Source of the DNA: JASHUC01 sp963849095
Lineage (GTDB): Bacteria; Pseudomonadota; Gammaproteobacteria; Steroidobacterales; Steroidobacteraceae
NCBI GenBank assembly: GCA_963849095.1
Contig: CAWKGA010000002.1
Coordinates: forward strand, 62,001-126,000
Direction: 5' to 3'
Length of the DNA: 64,000 bases
The notes under the pieces were generated by a model. The model was not told the DNA's origin. It did not search any database and saw nothing but the letters and a program-made list of their open reading frames with translations. Within the stretch, counting starts at the first letter, position 1; each line of letters opens with the position of its first letter. Of the stretch, positions 51,035-59,883 are shown piece by piece. A program made the position numbers and the translations under genes.

Positions 51035-52322
51035 ACACGGAACGAAAGTCGAGGTCGCGAGCGACGAGGACCTGGATCCGATCGCCCTGGCTCTTGACCA
51101 CCGTCGGGGGGATATGAAGTGTGTCCTTCAGCACCTCGGTCGTCACATCCTGCGTTGCGGTCGGATCGTAGATAACCGTGCCGTTTCCCGACTGCACCGC
51201 GGACTCCGCGCCGGCATCGATGATCGAGACCAGGATGGCCGCCCCGAAGCGCTCCCAGAAGTGCCGGTCGACCTCGCCGGCAAGCCCGGAGCGTCCCAGC
51301 TCGTCGGTGCCGGGCGAGGCGAGGGGTATCACGACGCCGGTCGGCGTGCGTGCTTCCGTCCACAGCACGAAGACCCGCGCACTGCCCTGCTGCACCTCGC
51401 CGCGTGTCTCGCCGATCAGCTTCGACCCACGCTCGAGCAGCACCACCGTTCCATCCGCACCGAAGGTGTCGGTCGCGGTGATGCAGGTCGACATGCCCGG
51501 AAGCGTCGAGTCGATGGCCGTCTCGAGCGTGCAGTCGATAAATGCGCCCTTCGGGAGCAGTAGGCTCCGTGTGGGGAGCACCCGGGCCAGCGCCGCGGGT
51601 GTCGAGGATGGGATGAGAAGCTCTGCGAGGCTGTCTGAGCGCGATGCGCCGCCCGACACCGACGCAGCGCTGGACGCCAATGCCGAATCGGACACCGAGG
51701 GTGCCGCACCGGAGACCGCAGGCGGACCCGCCACAGCGGCTGGCGGAGTCAGTGAGCCGGACGTGTCCGACTGCGTGGCGAAGACAGGGCCCGACAGGCG
51801 TCGGTCGAAGGCACGCTCACGTGGGTCAGGTGCGGCGGCGCCTTCGGAAGCACGCGGAGCGGGTGCGCTCAAGCCGTACGAAGGGATGCCCATCAAAGTG
51901 TAGGGGAGCGGATGCGCCGGTCCCGTCAGAATCGGGAGTGCCGTGAGCGCCTGCGGCGGCTGCGGTGGTGGTGGCTCAAGCTTCACGGACATCACGCGCC
52001 CGGGCGACTCCTCTCGAGGCGCGGCCTGGAAAGAGACCGCGGGCAGCGGCGGCAGAGGCATCTCCGTCTGGGCCTGATTCGCCGTGAGCGCCCTGGCACT
52101 CTGAGCAGCGCGGGCCGGTCTCCTCAGCGCGGCACTGTAGTACCACGCGAGCAGCGCGAACCCGAGCGCACACATCAATCCAAGCGCCATGAGGTTGCTC
52201 ACGCGCGATTCCAGCGACCGGACCCGGTGGACTGCCGCAGTGCTCCGCTCGCCCGCAACGGTGTCAAACGCATCCGGCCTCGGGCGAGTCGATCCAGTGC
52301 CCGGCTCCAGCTCCCCGCTCAT
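51006..52322 (-). CDS. virB10: VirB10/TrbI-type envelope-spanning protein
   Basis: 438 residues. One membrane helix near 42-60 (LMALGLMCALGFALLAWY), a long Pro/Ala/Ser-rich periplasmic linker, then the TrbI domain (LLPKGAFIDCTLETAIDSTLPGMSTCI, VVLLERGSKLIGETRGEVQQGSARVFVLWTEARTPTGVVIPLASPGTDELGRSGLAGEVDRHFWERFG). It senses ATP use at the inner membrane and gates the outer-membrane pore. Starts by ATGA overlap with virB9. Confidence 0.95.
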   Translation of the reverse strand: MSGELEPGTGSTRPRPDAFDTVAGERSTAAVHRVRSLESRVSNLMALGLMCALGFALLAWYYSAALRRPARAAQSARALTANQAQTEMPLPPLPAVSFQAAPREESPGRVMSVKLEPPPPQPPQALTALPILTGPAHPLPYTLMGIPSYGLSAPAPRASEGAAAPDPRERAFDRRLSGPVFATQSDTSGSLTPPAAVAGPPAVSGAAPSVSDSALASSAASVSGGASRSDSLAELLIPSSTPAALARVLPTRSLLLPKGAFIDCTLETAIDSTLPGMSTCITATDTFGADGTVVLLERGSKLIGETRGEVQQGSARVFVLWTEARTPTGVVIPLASPGTDELGRSGLAGEVDRHFWERFGAAILVSIIDAGAESAVQSGNGTVIYDPTATQDVTTEVLKDTLHIPPTVVKSQGDRIQVLVARDLDFRSVYELRAAAER

Positions 52323-53155
52323 GGCCCTCCCCCTTTGCGCACGCGCTCCACTTCGGGCGATACCGTGCCGGAGTCCAGGCGCTCGCCCGACCCCGAGTAT
52401 CCTTGGTTGACGATGCAGCCGGTGAGCGCGCCGCGCCGCAGGACAAACCGGCGCGCGACGCGGTGGATGACGACCTCGCCCGCCTCGATGTCGAAGTTGA
52501 GAAGTGATTCGCTCCCGTCATCGTTGCGCACGAAGATCGCCGGCAGCTCCGCCTGAGCGCCGAAGCGCAAGCGCGTGTGTACACCGTCGTCCGAGGCCTC
52601 CACGGGCCGGAGCGCCGGATCGCCGCAGTACCAGTAATCGAGATTCTTCGGACGGGCGGCCGAGGCGGTGTCGAGCCGCTTTTCGATCGCCCGGCGCGCG
52701 GCCTCCGTCCTCGATGGGGAGTCGGCGGGATACTCGAATCTCAGCGCATAGAGGAGATCCGGGTCCTGCTGATCGGGCCGCGCGGCTGTCGCGGTGTAAT
52801 AGAAACGATACTGGCGGCGAGTGGTCAGGATGGTGAGATTGGTGCCCACCGACGCCACGCGCGGCTTCAGGAACAGATGGTTGCCCTGCGCCACGAACGA
52901 CAGCGCCTCGATGTCTCCCGCAGCGAGTCCGATGAAGGATTCGCCGGCCTCGAACACCAGGTCGATCTGGAATCCGACGAACCCGTGGAGCCGGTAGACC
53001 TCGTCCGCGTCGTAGACCGCGGTCCGGATTCGAGCATCGCCGCGGCCTCGTGTCGGGTAGACCTCCGCCCGAGACGTGAGTGCCTGCCACGATGCGAGGG
53101 CGAGCAGGCCCAAGGAAAGCGCGCGAATCCACCGAGTGTGCCGTTGCGCTCTCAT
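52319..53155 (-). CDS. virB9: VirB9/TrbG-type outer-membrane complex protein
   Basis: 278 residues with a signal peptide (LSLGLLALASWQALTSRA). CagX/VirB9 features: VYPTRGRGDARIRTAVYDADEVYRLHGFVGFQIDLVFEAGESFIGLAAGDIEALSF, NLTILTTRRQYRF, and VEASDDGVHTRLRFG. With VirB7 and VirB10 it forms the core complex. ATGA overlaps on both sides. Confidence 0.94.
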   Translation of the reverse strand: MRAQRHTRWIRALSLGLLALASWQALTSRAEVYPTRGRGDARIRTAVYDADEVYRLHGFVGFQIDLVFEAGESFIGLAAGDIEALSFVAQGNHLFLKPRVASVGTNLTILTTRRQYRFYYTATAARPDQQDPDLLYALRFEYPADSPSRTEAARRAIEKRLDTASAARPKNLDYWYCGDPALRPVEASDDGVHTRLRFGAQAELPAIFVRNDDGSESLLNFDIEAGEVVIHRVARRFVLRRGALTGCIVNQGYSGSGERLDSGTVSPEVERVRKGGGP

Positions 53156-53901
53156 CGTCGTGCTCCCGGAGCGATCGGGCCCGAAGGGACGCTTCCTGCC
53201 GCAGGTGCCGGCTCCCCGATCACCTCCGGCTCCGGTCTGAAATCGAGGATCTTGAATCCGAGCGGATTCAAGCTACGGATACGAATGTCCTGCGAGGGCT
53301 GAGCGTAGGCGTACTGGATGGTCGCGATCCAGTGCGTCTCCTCCTCCGTGCCACCGCCCCCGCGGCGCAGCCGCTTTATGTATCTCACCTGCGCGAGGTC
53401 GGTGATCCCGCTCGTCCGCCGGAAGAAGCTCACCGATACGACGTTCGCCCGGATGGTCGTACCGTCCTTGTAGCGGTTGAGCGGCGAGGAAGGATTGGCC
53501 GGATTCCACAGCGCGTACCATTCCTCGTTGCGCCTGGCGGAGTGGAAGGCGCCGCATTCCCGGTAGTCGCTCTCCGCCGTCGCGAAATTGAATCGCTCGC
53601 AGACCGTGACGTAGTGCGTGAGCAGGTAGCGCGTGACCGCCTCGCCGGCGTCGATGGGGCCTGTTGTCGTCGGGACCACATCGACGACTCCCGTCGTGTT
53701 GTCTACCCGGACGACGAACGGCGCGAGCTGCTTGAGTGGGACGAGCAGCGCGAGCGCACAGGCGCAAAGCAGCGCGCAGAGTCCCGCGACAGCCGCCGTG
53801 CACCACGCGTTGCGCTCGCTGCGGCGGAGCTGCGCGACACGGTCAAAGTCCCACGCGGCGGCCTCGCGCCAGTACGCCTCGAGATCTCCATCCGCGCTCA
53901 T
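53152..53901 (-). CDS. virB8: VirB8-type inner-membrane assembly protein
   Basis: 249 residues. One N-terminal membrane helix (AAVAGLCALLCACALALLVPL) and an NTF2-like periplasmic domain with VTRYLLTHYVTVCERFNFATAESDYREC and WNPANPSSPLNRY, typical of VirB8. It nucleates assembly of the channel. ATGA overlaps with virB7 and virB9. Confidence 0.93.
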   Translation of the reverse strand: MSADGDLEAYWREAAAWDFDRVAQLRRSERNAWCTAAVAGLCALLCACALALLVPLKQLAPFVVRVDNTTGVVDVVPTTTGPIDAGEAVTRYLLTHYVTVCERFNFATAESDYRECGAFHSARRNEEWYALWNPANPSSPLNRYKDGTTIRANVVSVSFFRRTSGITDLAQVRYIKRLRRGGGGTEEETHWIATIQYAYAQPSQDIRIRSLNPLGFKILDFRPEPEVIGEPAPAAGSVPSGPIAPGARR

Positions 53902-54068
53902 GGCGAGGTGCTCCGCAGCAAATGCTTATCGGTGCTCGGCACGCCGCCTTGCGACGAGGCCGGCGGATTGATGGGCACCAGATGGCGATCGCACCGGACT
54001 CTCGCCGCATGAGGCGCCGCGCAGGCGGTCACGAGTGCGAGGGAAACGAGCACGACGAGCACTCTCAT
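53898..54068 (-). CDS. virB7: VirB7-like lipoprotein
   Basis: 56 residues: a lipoprotein signal peptide (MRVLVVLVSLALVTAC with lipobox VTAC) and a short Pro-rich mature part. Small size, lipobox and position between virB6 and virB8 identify it as the VirB7 equivalent that stabilises VirB9 at the outer membrane. Its ATG overlaps the virB6 stop as ATGA. It lies inside a longer open frame that starts upstream in virB6. Confidence 0.85.
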   Translation of the reverse strand: MRVLVVLVSLALVTACAAPHAARVRCDRHLVPINPPASSQGGVPSTDKHLLRSTSP

Positions 54069-55009
54069 GACCTCTCCTCCACCCGCGGCCGCAGCTGCGG
54101 CTCGTGCCGTTGGGCCAACAAGCCGAGGGCGTACGCCCCTGCTCCGTAGATCGCCGAGCGCCCGCGTCCGAGGCCCCAGCCGATCGTGCGGCTGACGGCG
54201 CCGAACGTGCTCGGAGCGAGCCCCCCGGCAAGCCCGGCGGCGATGGGCATGACCTGCCGCATCAGCAGGAACACCACCATGGCGACGAGGACCATGTTGA
54301 GCGCATCGACCGTGACGATCGCCGAGCCGCGCGCCACCGTCTGCTGCGCATAGGAACTCACGAGCCGCAGCAGAAGCGCGCCGACGAGAACGGTGAGGAC
54401 GGTGATCAAGGCATAAGCCGCGAGCTGCGCGATCCAGGCCTCGAAGTACCGTCGCGTGCCGTCGAACAGAAGCATGACGATGAAGAGCGGTCCAAGGGCG
54501 AGCAGCACGGCGGAAGCGATGCTGGAGAGGGCGATCAGGAACATCGTGTACACGCACAGCAGCCCCATGAAGAGCCAGACCAGCGCGCCCGCCAGGTAGA
54601 AGCCGAAATCCCCGCCGAAGACTCCGCCCTTGCTCCACAGGAGGCCCGCGACGTTGCCGCCGTTCTCCCAGATGGCATCCACCGTTGCGACCGGGTTCGT
54701 CGTGCCGACGATCGCACCGGCCAGTGCCGCCGGGGCGTTATAGAACGTATCCACGATGACGGTGTTATAGAGCCACAGGTGCAAGGCGCCGCCGAGGACG
54801 ATCACGAGCAGCACGATGCGCCTGAGGCCCGCCGTGACCGGCTCCTCGAGCCTGCCGGTGAGCTGCAGATACCCCCAGAGCATCACGTATATCGTCGCGA
54901 GCGTCACGACCGCGGGCTCCAGGACCGCCGCGAGGGTTGCGGTGTTGTTGCCGATGTAGCTCACGAGCTGCGCGTTGAGCCAGCTCCAGAATGTCTCAAA
55001 GAATCCCAT
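54065..55009 (-). CDS. virB6: VirB6/TrbL-type polytopic channel protein
   Basis: 314 residues with about six membrane helices (ATLAAVLEPAVVTLATIYVMLWGYLQL, IVLLVIVLGGALHLWLY, FYLAGALVWLFMGLLCVYTMFLIALSSIASAVLLALGPLFIVMLLF, ALITVLTVLVGALLLRLV, VDALNMVLVAMVVFLLMRQVMPIAAGLAGGLA). A periplasmic loop lies between helices two and three. It forms part of the inner-membrane pore. Start MGFFETFWSW at 55009 has GGGAGGGGG upstream. Confidence 0.93.
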   Translation of the reverse strand: MGFFETFWSWLNAQLVSYIGNNTATLAAVLEPAVVTLATIYVMLWGYLQLTGRLEEPVTAGLRRIVLLVIVLGGALHLWLYNTVIVDTFYNAPAALAGAIVGTTNPVATVDAIWENGGNVAGLLWSKGGVFGGDFGFYLAGALVWLFMGLLCVYTMFLIALSSIASAVLLALGPLFIVMLLFDGTRRYFEAWIAQLAAYALITVLTVLVGALLLRLVSSYAQQTVARGSAIVTVDALNMVLVAMVVFLLMRQVMPIAAGLAGGLAPSTFGAVSRTIGWGLGRGRSAIYGAGAYALGLLAQRHEPQLRPRVEERS

Positions 55010-55026
55010 CGCGCCCCCTCCCGGCG

Positions 55027-55758
55027 TTACGGAACGGGCGCGAAGCGCGCACTGAAATCCCCGTGATCGGCGACGATCTGTTCGCGCTGACGCTGGCGGT
55101 CCGACCACTGCTCTGCGAGCAACGCGTGGAAAAGCGTTTGCAGCTTCGTCTGCTCGTTCTGCAGCATGCCGTTCTCCGCCGAGATGCGGGCGTTGAGATC
55201 GAGGCTGCCCTTCTGATCGGTGGCCGTCGGGATCGCATTGATCAGCTCCTGCAACGCGGAGAACCGGCCGCTCGAGTTTGCGAGCGCGCCGCCTGCGAGG
55301 GCCTGCAGGAGCGCGGTGCTACGGCGAACGGCCTGCAGGTACGCGGCGGCATCCGCGGGAAGGGCCTCGAGCTGCTGCGGGCTCAGTATCGCGTTCGCGG
55401 TGATGGCGCTCTGCATGGAGCTCGCGAGCGAGCCATAAGAGGTTCCGCTCTGGCTGAGCACGGCCTGAAGCTCGCTCGAGCTGATCGGCATGTAATTGCG
55501 CACCGTTCCGCTCAGCAGGGACTCCATGCCCCGGTCTCCGGTCATGGCGTGGTAGGTCTGCTCGACCTGCTGCAACTGGTTCTGAGCGGTCGCAAGCGCC
55601 TGTTCCATGAGGCTGACCTGCTGGATGAGCTGCGCGATGGCGCCCACGTCGACCACGGCCCACTGGGCCCGCGCGGCGGGGGCGGCGGCCAGGAGCGCAA
55701 GGATGCACATCAGCCGGAGCGGTGCTCGGATCGTTGAGGCGACATTCTGCGTTGACAT
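55027..55758 (-). CDS. virB5: VirB5-type minor pilin
   Basis: 243 residues with a signal peptide (APLRLMCILALLAAAPAARAQ) and a helical mature domain (WAVVDVGAIAQLIQQVSLMEQALATAQNQLQQVEQTYHAMTG, RGMESLLSGTVRNYMP), typical of VirB5/TraC tip adhesins. It follows virB4 by 37 bp. The ATG at 55758 has GGAGG upstream; a longer frame is a shadow. Confidence 0.9.
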   Translation of the reverse strand: MSTQNVASTIRAPLRLMCILALLAAAPAARAQWAVVDVGAIAQLIQQVSLMEQALATAQNQLQQVEQTYHAMTGDRGMESLLSGTVRNYMPISSSELQAVLSQSGTSYGSLASSMQSAITANAILSPQQLEALPADAAAYLQAVRRSTALLQALAGGALANSSGRFSALQELINAIPTATDQKGSLDLNARISAENGMLQNEQTKLQTLFHALLAEQWSDRQRQREQIVADHGDFSARFAPVP

Positions 55759-55795
55759 GGGGCAGCCTCCATCTTTGAAGTGTGAGAGCGCCGGC

Positions 55796-58267
55796 TCAGC
55801 CGGCCGGCGCAAGCGAGGCGAGGAACGGGGGTAACCACTTGGCTGGCTCGGCGCCCGTCTCCGCGATGATCCGGCGCATCCGCTCGACCTCCGCGGCCCG
55901 CCCCGAGATGACCGCAAGCTCGGCATCGAAGCCCTTGAGGTCGAGCTGGCAGACGACGCTGTGGCGGCCTTGCTTGACGAGGAACGCCCGCGAGCCCGGC
56001 GCGAGCTGCTGTTTGACCAGCTTGAATTCCCGCTCGGTCAACCCGAGGCCCGTGATGTAGTCCTCCTCGTTCGCATCGACATTCGGGAAGAAGATCTTGG
56101 TCGGGGTCTGCTCGACGATCGTGCGGCTGATCGGACTCTGCAGCACATCGCTCGCGCTTTGCGTCGCAAGGCACATGACTCCGTTCAGCTTGCGCCAGGT
56201 CTTCGGCCCGTCCTTCGCGAAGCGCTCGAAGGCGGGGTCGGCGAGCAGCCGCCAGAACTCGTCCATCCAGCACACGAGACGCCGCCCGTCGAGCAGACGC
56301 CGGACGAGATGGAAGAGATAGAGTGTGACGGGCGGGCGCGCGAGCTCGTTCTCTAGAAAATCGGTCACGTCGAATCCGATCACAGGTCTTCCCTGCAGGC
56401 GCGGGACCACCGAGTCCTCGACGTTGTCGAACACCCAGCCGTAGTCCCCGCTGGTCGCCTCACACCACCGGGCGAGGCGTGCGTGCACCCCCTCGGGATC
56501 CGTGGGATCGAGAAACTCCGCGAGCCGGGACAGTCGCCGCTCCGGCCTCTCCAGGGCGAGCGTTCCACGCAGCGCCTGATCGAGGTCTGACTGCTCGCGA
56601 ACGGTGAGCGGCCTGCCGCTCGGCGGCCGCACGAGCGTGCCGAGCCACGTCTTCAGAAATTCCTCGTCGTCCGCGACGCCAGGGAGCTGGAGCGGATTGA
56701 AACCAGTCCGAACGCCGTTCCTCAGGGGCAGATACTCCCCGCCCAGGGCGCGCACGAGTATCTCGAGCCCCCGGTCCTTGTCGAAGACCACCTGCGTCAC
56801 CCCCTGGCGGCTCAGCATCGCCAGAAGAAAACCGATGAGCACTGTCTTGCCCGAGCCGGTCGGGCCGCAGATGAGGCTATGCCCGGTGTCCTTGCGACTG
56901 CCGCCGTCCGGGGCCGTCGGGTCGCTCGCATGCAGCGAGAAGTAGTACGGCGAGCGTGCGCTGGTCACGAGCAGGGCGAGCGCATCGCCCCAGTGATTCC
57001 CGGTCGGTCGCCCGCAGGGGTGATTGTGAAAGGGAGCCATGGCGCAGAAATTGCGCGAAGTGATGGGGGCCCGGCGCGGGCGCATCGGGAAGTTTCCCGG
57101 AAGCTGCGCCCAAAAGGCGGCCTCGAGCGCAAGGTCCTCGCGCGCGACGGTCATGCCCGTATCGGCGAGGAGGCTGCGCGCGAGAGCCACGCGGTCGTTG
57201 AGCGACTTGATGAGCCGCGCGTCAGCGAGCCGAGCGTCGCCGCCGGAGGTTCCGCGCTCGCCCCCTTCCGCCAGCACCTGGAGGGAGAGGTGATGGTCGC
57301 CCATCACGAATTCGTTGCTGGTGAGGGCATCGAGCGCCGCCTTGAGTTCCTGCGCCTGCGAGACTGCGAAGTCCCCCGCATTCGCCATGCGGTTGAACTG
57401 CCGCTGAAGCAGGCCCTGCCCGGCGGCCTTGCTGAGGAAGGCGAAGGACTGCGTCAGCACGAACGGGAAGGGGGCGGACAGCAGGCGGTCGTACATGCCG
57501 ACGACCGTAGGCGTGGCATATTCCTTTATACCGAGCACGGCTCCCAGGCGCGTCTCGGCTGCGCTGCGGTACTCGATCGCCTCGTTGCCGAAGAGCATGC
57601 GCACCGCGCCCAGCGCGCGGTAGATCGGCCCGCGAGACAGCGGCACCGGCGCAGCCTCGCCGTTGAGAAGGAACGCGAGCAGCTCGAGCGGCCGCGAGTG
57701 GAGCCGCTCGCCCACTCGACAGATCCCGAGCAGCTCGGGCTCGTAGCGCTCCAGGGAGGCGCACAAGGTCTGCCCCAGCTTCTCGCACGCATCGAGCGCG
57801 TCGCGGAGCTCGAGCTGAATGGCGCCGGGCTGCGTCCGCGACATGAGCTTGGTGAGCCAGCCAGCGGGCGCGCTGGAGACCGGCCGATACACCGCCGAGA
57901 CATAGAGCTCATTCACCATCAGCGTCTCGCCGGAAAGCCGCGCCCGATACCTCTCGGCGAGAGATTGCGCAAAGCCCGCGTGGCCTGCCGCGAGCGGCGG
58001 CACTCCTTCCCTCCGGCGCACCAGATGCGTCCACAGGGCGACCTGCGGGGTCGCCACGTTCCTCCAGAGCACGTTCAGGCGCTCGTGCCATGCATTGAGC
58101 TCGACGTCATCCGCGCTTTCGAAGCTCGTGCCGGACAGGCGGAAGATCTGCACGTAGTCGCCGAATGTCGTCTTGACGACGCCCTCCGACACGTGCGCGG
58201 CATAGGGAATGCGCTGCATGAGCTCCGTCTCGCGCCGGATCTGCGCTGCGCGGCTCAGCGACGACAT
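55796..58267 (-). CDS. virB4: Type IV secretion ATPase VirB4 (CagE/TrbE/VirB family)
   Basis: 823 residues. The N-terminal CagE domain (MQRIPYAAHVSEGVVKTTFGDYVQIFRLSGTSFESADD) is followed by Walker A GPTGSGKT (468-475), VVFDKDRGLEILVRALGG, and Walker B WMDEFWRLL. ATQSASDVLQSPISRTIVEQTPTKIFFPNVDANEEDYITGLGLTEREFKLVKQ is a clear signature. It energises pilus biogenesis. Its start overlaps virB3 by 13 nt. Confidence 0.96.
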   Translation of the reverse strand: MSSLSRAAQIRRETELMQRIPYAAHVSEGVVKTTFGDYVQIFRLSGTSFESADDVELNAWHERLNVLWRNVATPQVALWTHLVRRREGVPPLAAGHAGFAQSLAERYRARLSGETLMVNELYVSAVYRPVSSAPAGWLTKLMSRTQPGAIQLELRDALDACEKLGQTLCASLERYEPELLGICRVGERLHSRPLELLAFLLNGEAAPVPLSRGPIYRALGAVRMLFGNEAIEYRSAAETRLGAVLGIKEYATPTVVGMYDRLLSAPFPFVLTQSFAFLSKAAGQGLLQRQFNRMANAGDFAVSQAQELKAALDALTSNEFVMGDHHLSLQVLAEGGERGTSGGDARLADARLIKSLNDRVALARSLLADTGMTVAREDLALEAAFWAQLPGNFPMRPRRAPITSRNFCAMAPFHNHPCGRPTGNHWGDALALLVTSARSPYYFSLHASDPTAPDGGSRKDTGHSLICGPTGSGKTVLIGFLLAMLSRQGVTQVVFDKDRGLEILVRALGGEYLPLRNGVRTGFNPLQLPGVADDEEFLKTWLGTLVRPPSGRPLTVREQSDLDQALRGTLALERPERRLSRLAEFLDPTDPEGVHARLARWCEATSGDYGWVFDNVEDSVVPRLQGRPVIGFDVTDFLENELARPPVTLYLFHLVRRLLDGRRLVCWMDEFWRLLADPAFERFAKDGPKTWRKLNGVMCLATQSASDVLQSPISRTIVEQTPTKIFFPNVDANEEDYITGLGLTEREFKLVKQQLAPGSRAFLVKQGRHSVVCQLDLKGFDAELAVISGRAAEVERMRRIIAETGAEPAKWLPPFLASLAPAG

Positions 58268-58653
58268 GACCCGCCCTCCGTGGCACAAGGGCCGATCCAC
58301 ACCTCACGACGCGCACGATATGTCCGGCTGCGTGCGGCCATGTCGAGCGCAAGGGGGCTGTAGCTGCTCGCCTTCCAGTAGCGCTGATTCCCGAGGAGGG
58401 CCGGCATCTGCGTGCGTCCCCAGAGCAGCAACAGATCGAAGAACCGCGCGTCGCGAGCGCAAAGCAACATTCCCACGCCGTGGATCGGGGCGGCGATCAG
58501 AAGGGTCAGCAGATTCCGCGTCACGAGGAACACTTCCATGGTAAAAACCAGATTGAACAGGAGGGCCGAATACGTGACGCCCCATCGCATGGGCGGGCGC
58601 GTCGCCGCGACGAAGAGCGGATCGGCCGTGAGGCCTGCGGTGCGCCCGCTCAT
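58255..58653 (-). CDS. virB3: VirB3-type inner-membrane protein
   Basis: 132 residues. LTADPLFVAATRPPMRWGVTYSALLFNLVFTMEVFLVTRNLLTLLIAAPIHGVGMLLCARDARFFDLLLLW is the VirB3/TrbD pattern with two membrane helices. It lies 8 bp after virB2. It helps VirB4 in pilus assembly. Confidence 0.93.
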   Translation of the reverse strand: MSGRTAGLTADPLFVAATRPPMRWGVTYSALLFNLVFTMEVFLVTRNLLTLLIAAPIHGVGMLLCARDARFFDLLLLWGRTQMPALLGNQRYWKASSYSPLALDMAARSRTYRARREVWIGPCATEGGSCRR

Positions 58654-58660
58654 CGTCGCC

Positions 58661-58966
58661 TCAGACGCCGAACATCCCGCGGACCCACGAGACTATCTGG
58701 GATGCCCCGAATGCGATCGCGATCCCAAGAATGGCGCCGATACACCACCCCCACGACATTCGGTTTGCCATCGCCATGGCGCCGAGGACCATGACGAGAA
58801 TGACCGCGATGGGCGTGAGCCAGGCGAGAATATTCGTCTGCAGCGCCGTCGCGCCCGTGAGGAAGGGCGAGGACTGTGCGGCCGCGAGCTCAGGCAGCGC
58901 CGCGAGCACGATCAGGCCAACGTGAAAGGCGATGCGGCGGATCGAGAGGCAAGCTGATTGATTCAT
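58661..58966 (-). CDS. virB2: VirB2-type major pilin
   Basis: 101 residues. Signal peptide to AALPELAAAQ, then a mature pilin of two hydrophobic helices (TNILAWLTPIAVILVMVLGAMAMA and WGWCIGAILGIAIAFGASQIVSWV) joined by a short basic loop, the VirB2/TrbC layout. First gene of the virB run. The ATG at 58966 starts the signal peptide; a longer frame is unsupported. Confidence 0.92.
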   Translation of the reverse strand: MNQSACLSIRRIAFHVGLIVLAALPELAAAQSSPFLTGATALQTNILAWLTPIAVILVMVLGAMAMANRMSWGWCIGAILGIAIAFGASQIVSWVRGMFGV

Positions 58967-59162
58967 GGCGGCGTCCAACGAAGGCTTCGGGGTGCGCAAT
59001 GCCACCAGAACCCGGAGCCACTGACCAGCCGCTTTTCCAGCGTGAATCTATCGAAATGCGCGCTATGGAGCCTCGATGAGTCCGTGGGAGGACGTCAAGC
59101 GGAGCCCTGTCGAAACGGGCGAGCAGCCGAATATGTCGGCGGCCGCACGCTGCAGCGGCGTC

Positions 59163-59753
59163 TCAGGTCCCCGAGGATTGGGCGGGTTGCGGTGTGAGCG
59201 CCTGAACGGAGAGGTTGAAGCGCGCCGCGCTCCGGGGGCTCGAGCAATCGAGGTCCGTCGCGACGACATGCATGTTGAGAGATGCGAACAGCGTGCCGTC
59301 GAGCTGCTCGAGCAGCGCGCAATCTCCCGTGTCGAGAATCTTTGGTTCTCCGGGACCGAGCCGCACGACCTTGTCAACGGCCGTCGTATCCGCCCACTTG
59401 GCATTCGCCCCGCTCAACGCGCGCAGAGTTTGGAATCGCAGATCAACCATTGGCGAACGGCCGGCGTTCGCGGCGCCGTGGCCGCAGTAATACGGCCTGA
59501 TCGACATGTATTGCCGCGCGCCGATGGCGAGCAGAATGCCATGGAGCTTGTACCAGAGATCGTCGCAGGAATAGACCTTCGGGAGGTTCTGAAGTTTGAG
59601 CTCGACATCGCGAGTGATCCAGGTCGCGGGCTCACCCGCCGTCTGTGGCGCCTCGAGCCGCGCGGTGCCAGTCTGCGCGGCCTCCGACAAGAGCGGACCC
59701 CCAGCGAGCAACAGCACACCGGCGCACGCAAGCAACCTTTGTCTGTACCCCAT
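59163..59753 (-). CDS. Secreted hypothetical protein upstream of virB2
   Basis: 196 residues with a signal peptide (LLACAGVLLLAGGPLLSEA). The mature part has four Cys (VYSCDDLWYKLHGILLAIGARQYMSIRPYYCGH, LDTGDCALL, ATDLDCSSP), probably two disulfides. No lytic transglycosylase motif, so it is not VirB1. It ends about 200 bp before virB2 on the same strand and is probably part of the module; function unknown. Confidence 0.65.
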   Translation of the reverse strand: MGYRQRLLACAGVLLLAGGPLLSEAAQTGTARLEAPQTAGEPATWITRDVELKLQNLPKVYSCDDLWYKLHGILLAIGARQYMSIRPYYCGHGAANAGRSPMVDLRFQTLRALSGANAKWADTTAVDKVVRLGPGEPKILDTGDCALLEQLDGTLFASLNMHVVATDLDCSSPRSAARFNLSVQALTPQPAQSSGT

Positions 59754-59883
59754 GCTGCCTCCCGAGGCAACGCTCAATCGGGACCCGAAACTCATCCCTC
59801 ACTCTGTCGACAGGCGCAGGCGGGACAAGTTCTGCAGCCACCTCGCAACGCTCATCGGGCGGGACTGCGGCTTGCCCGCCCGG

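Noticed and set aside
38272..59753. One large ICE combining the tRNA-Arg island and the T4SS
   Set aside because: The att repeats bound only 38272-46095, and the T4SS lies on the far side of the intact tRNA; no third att copy was found.
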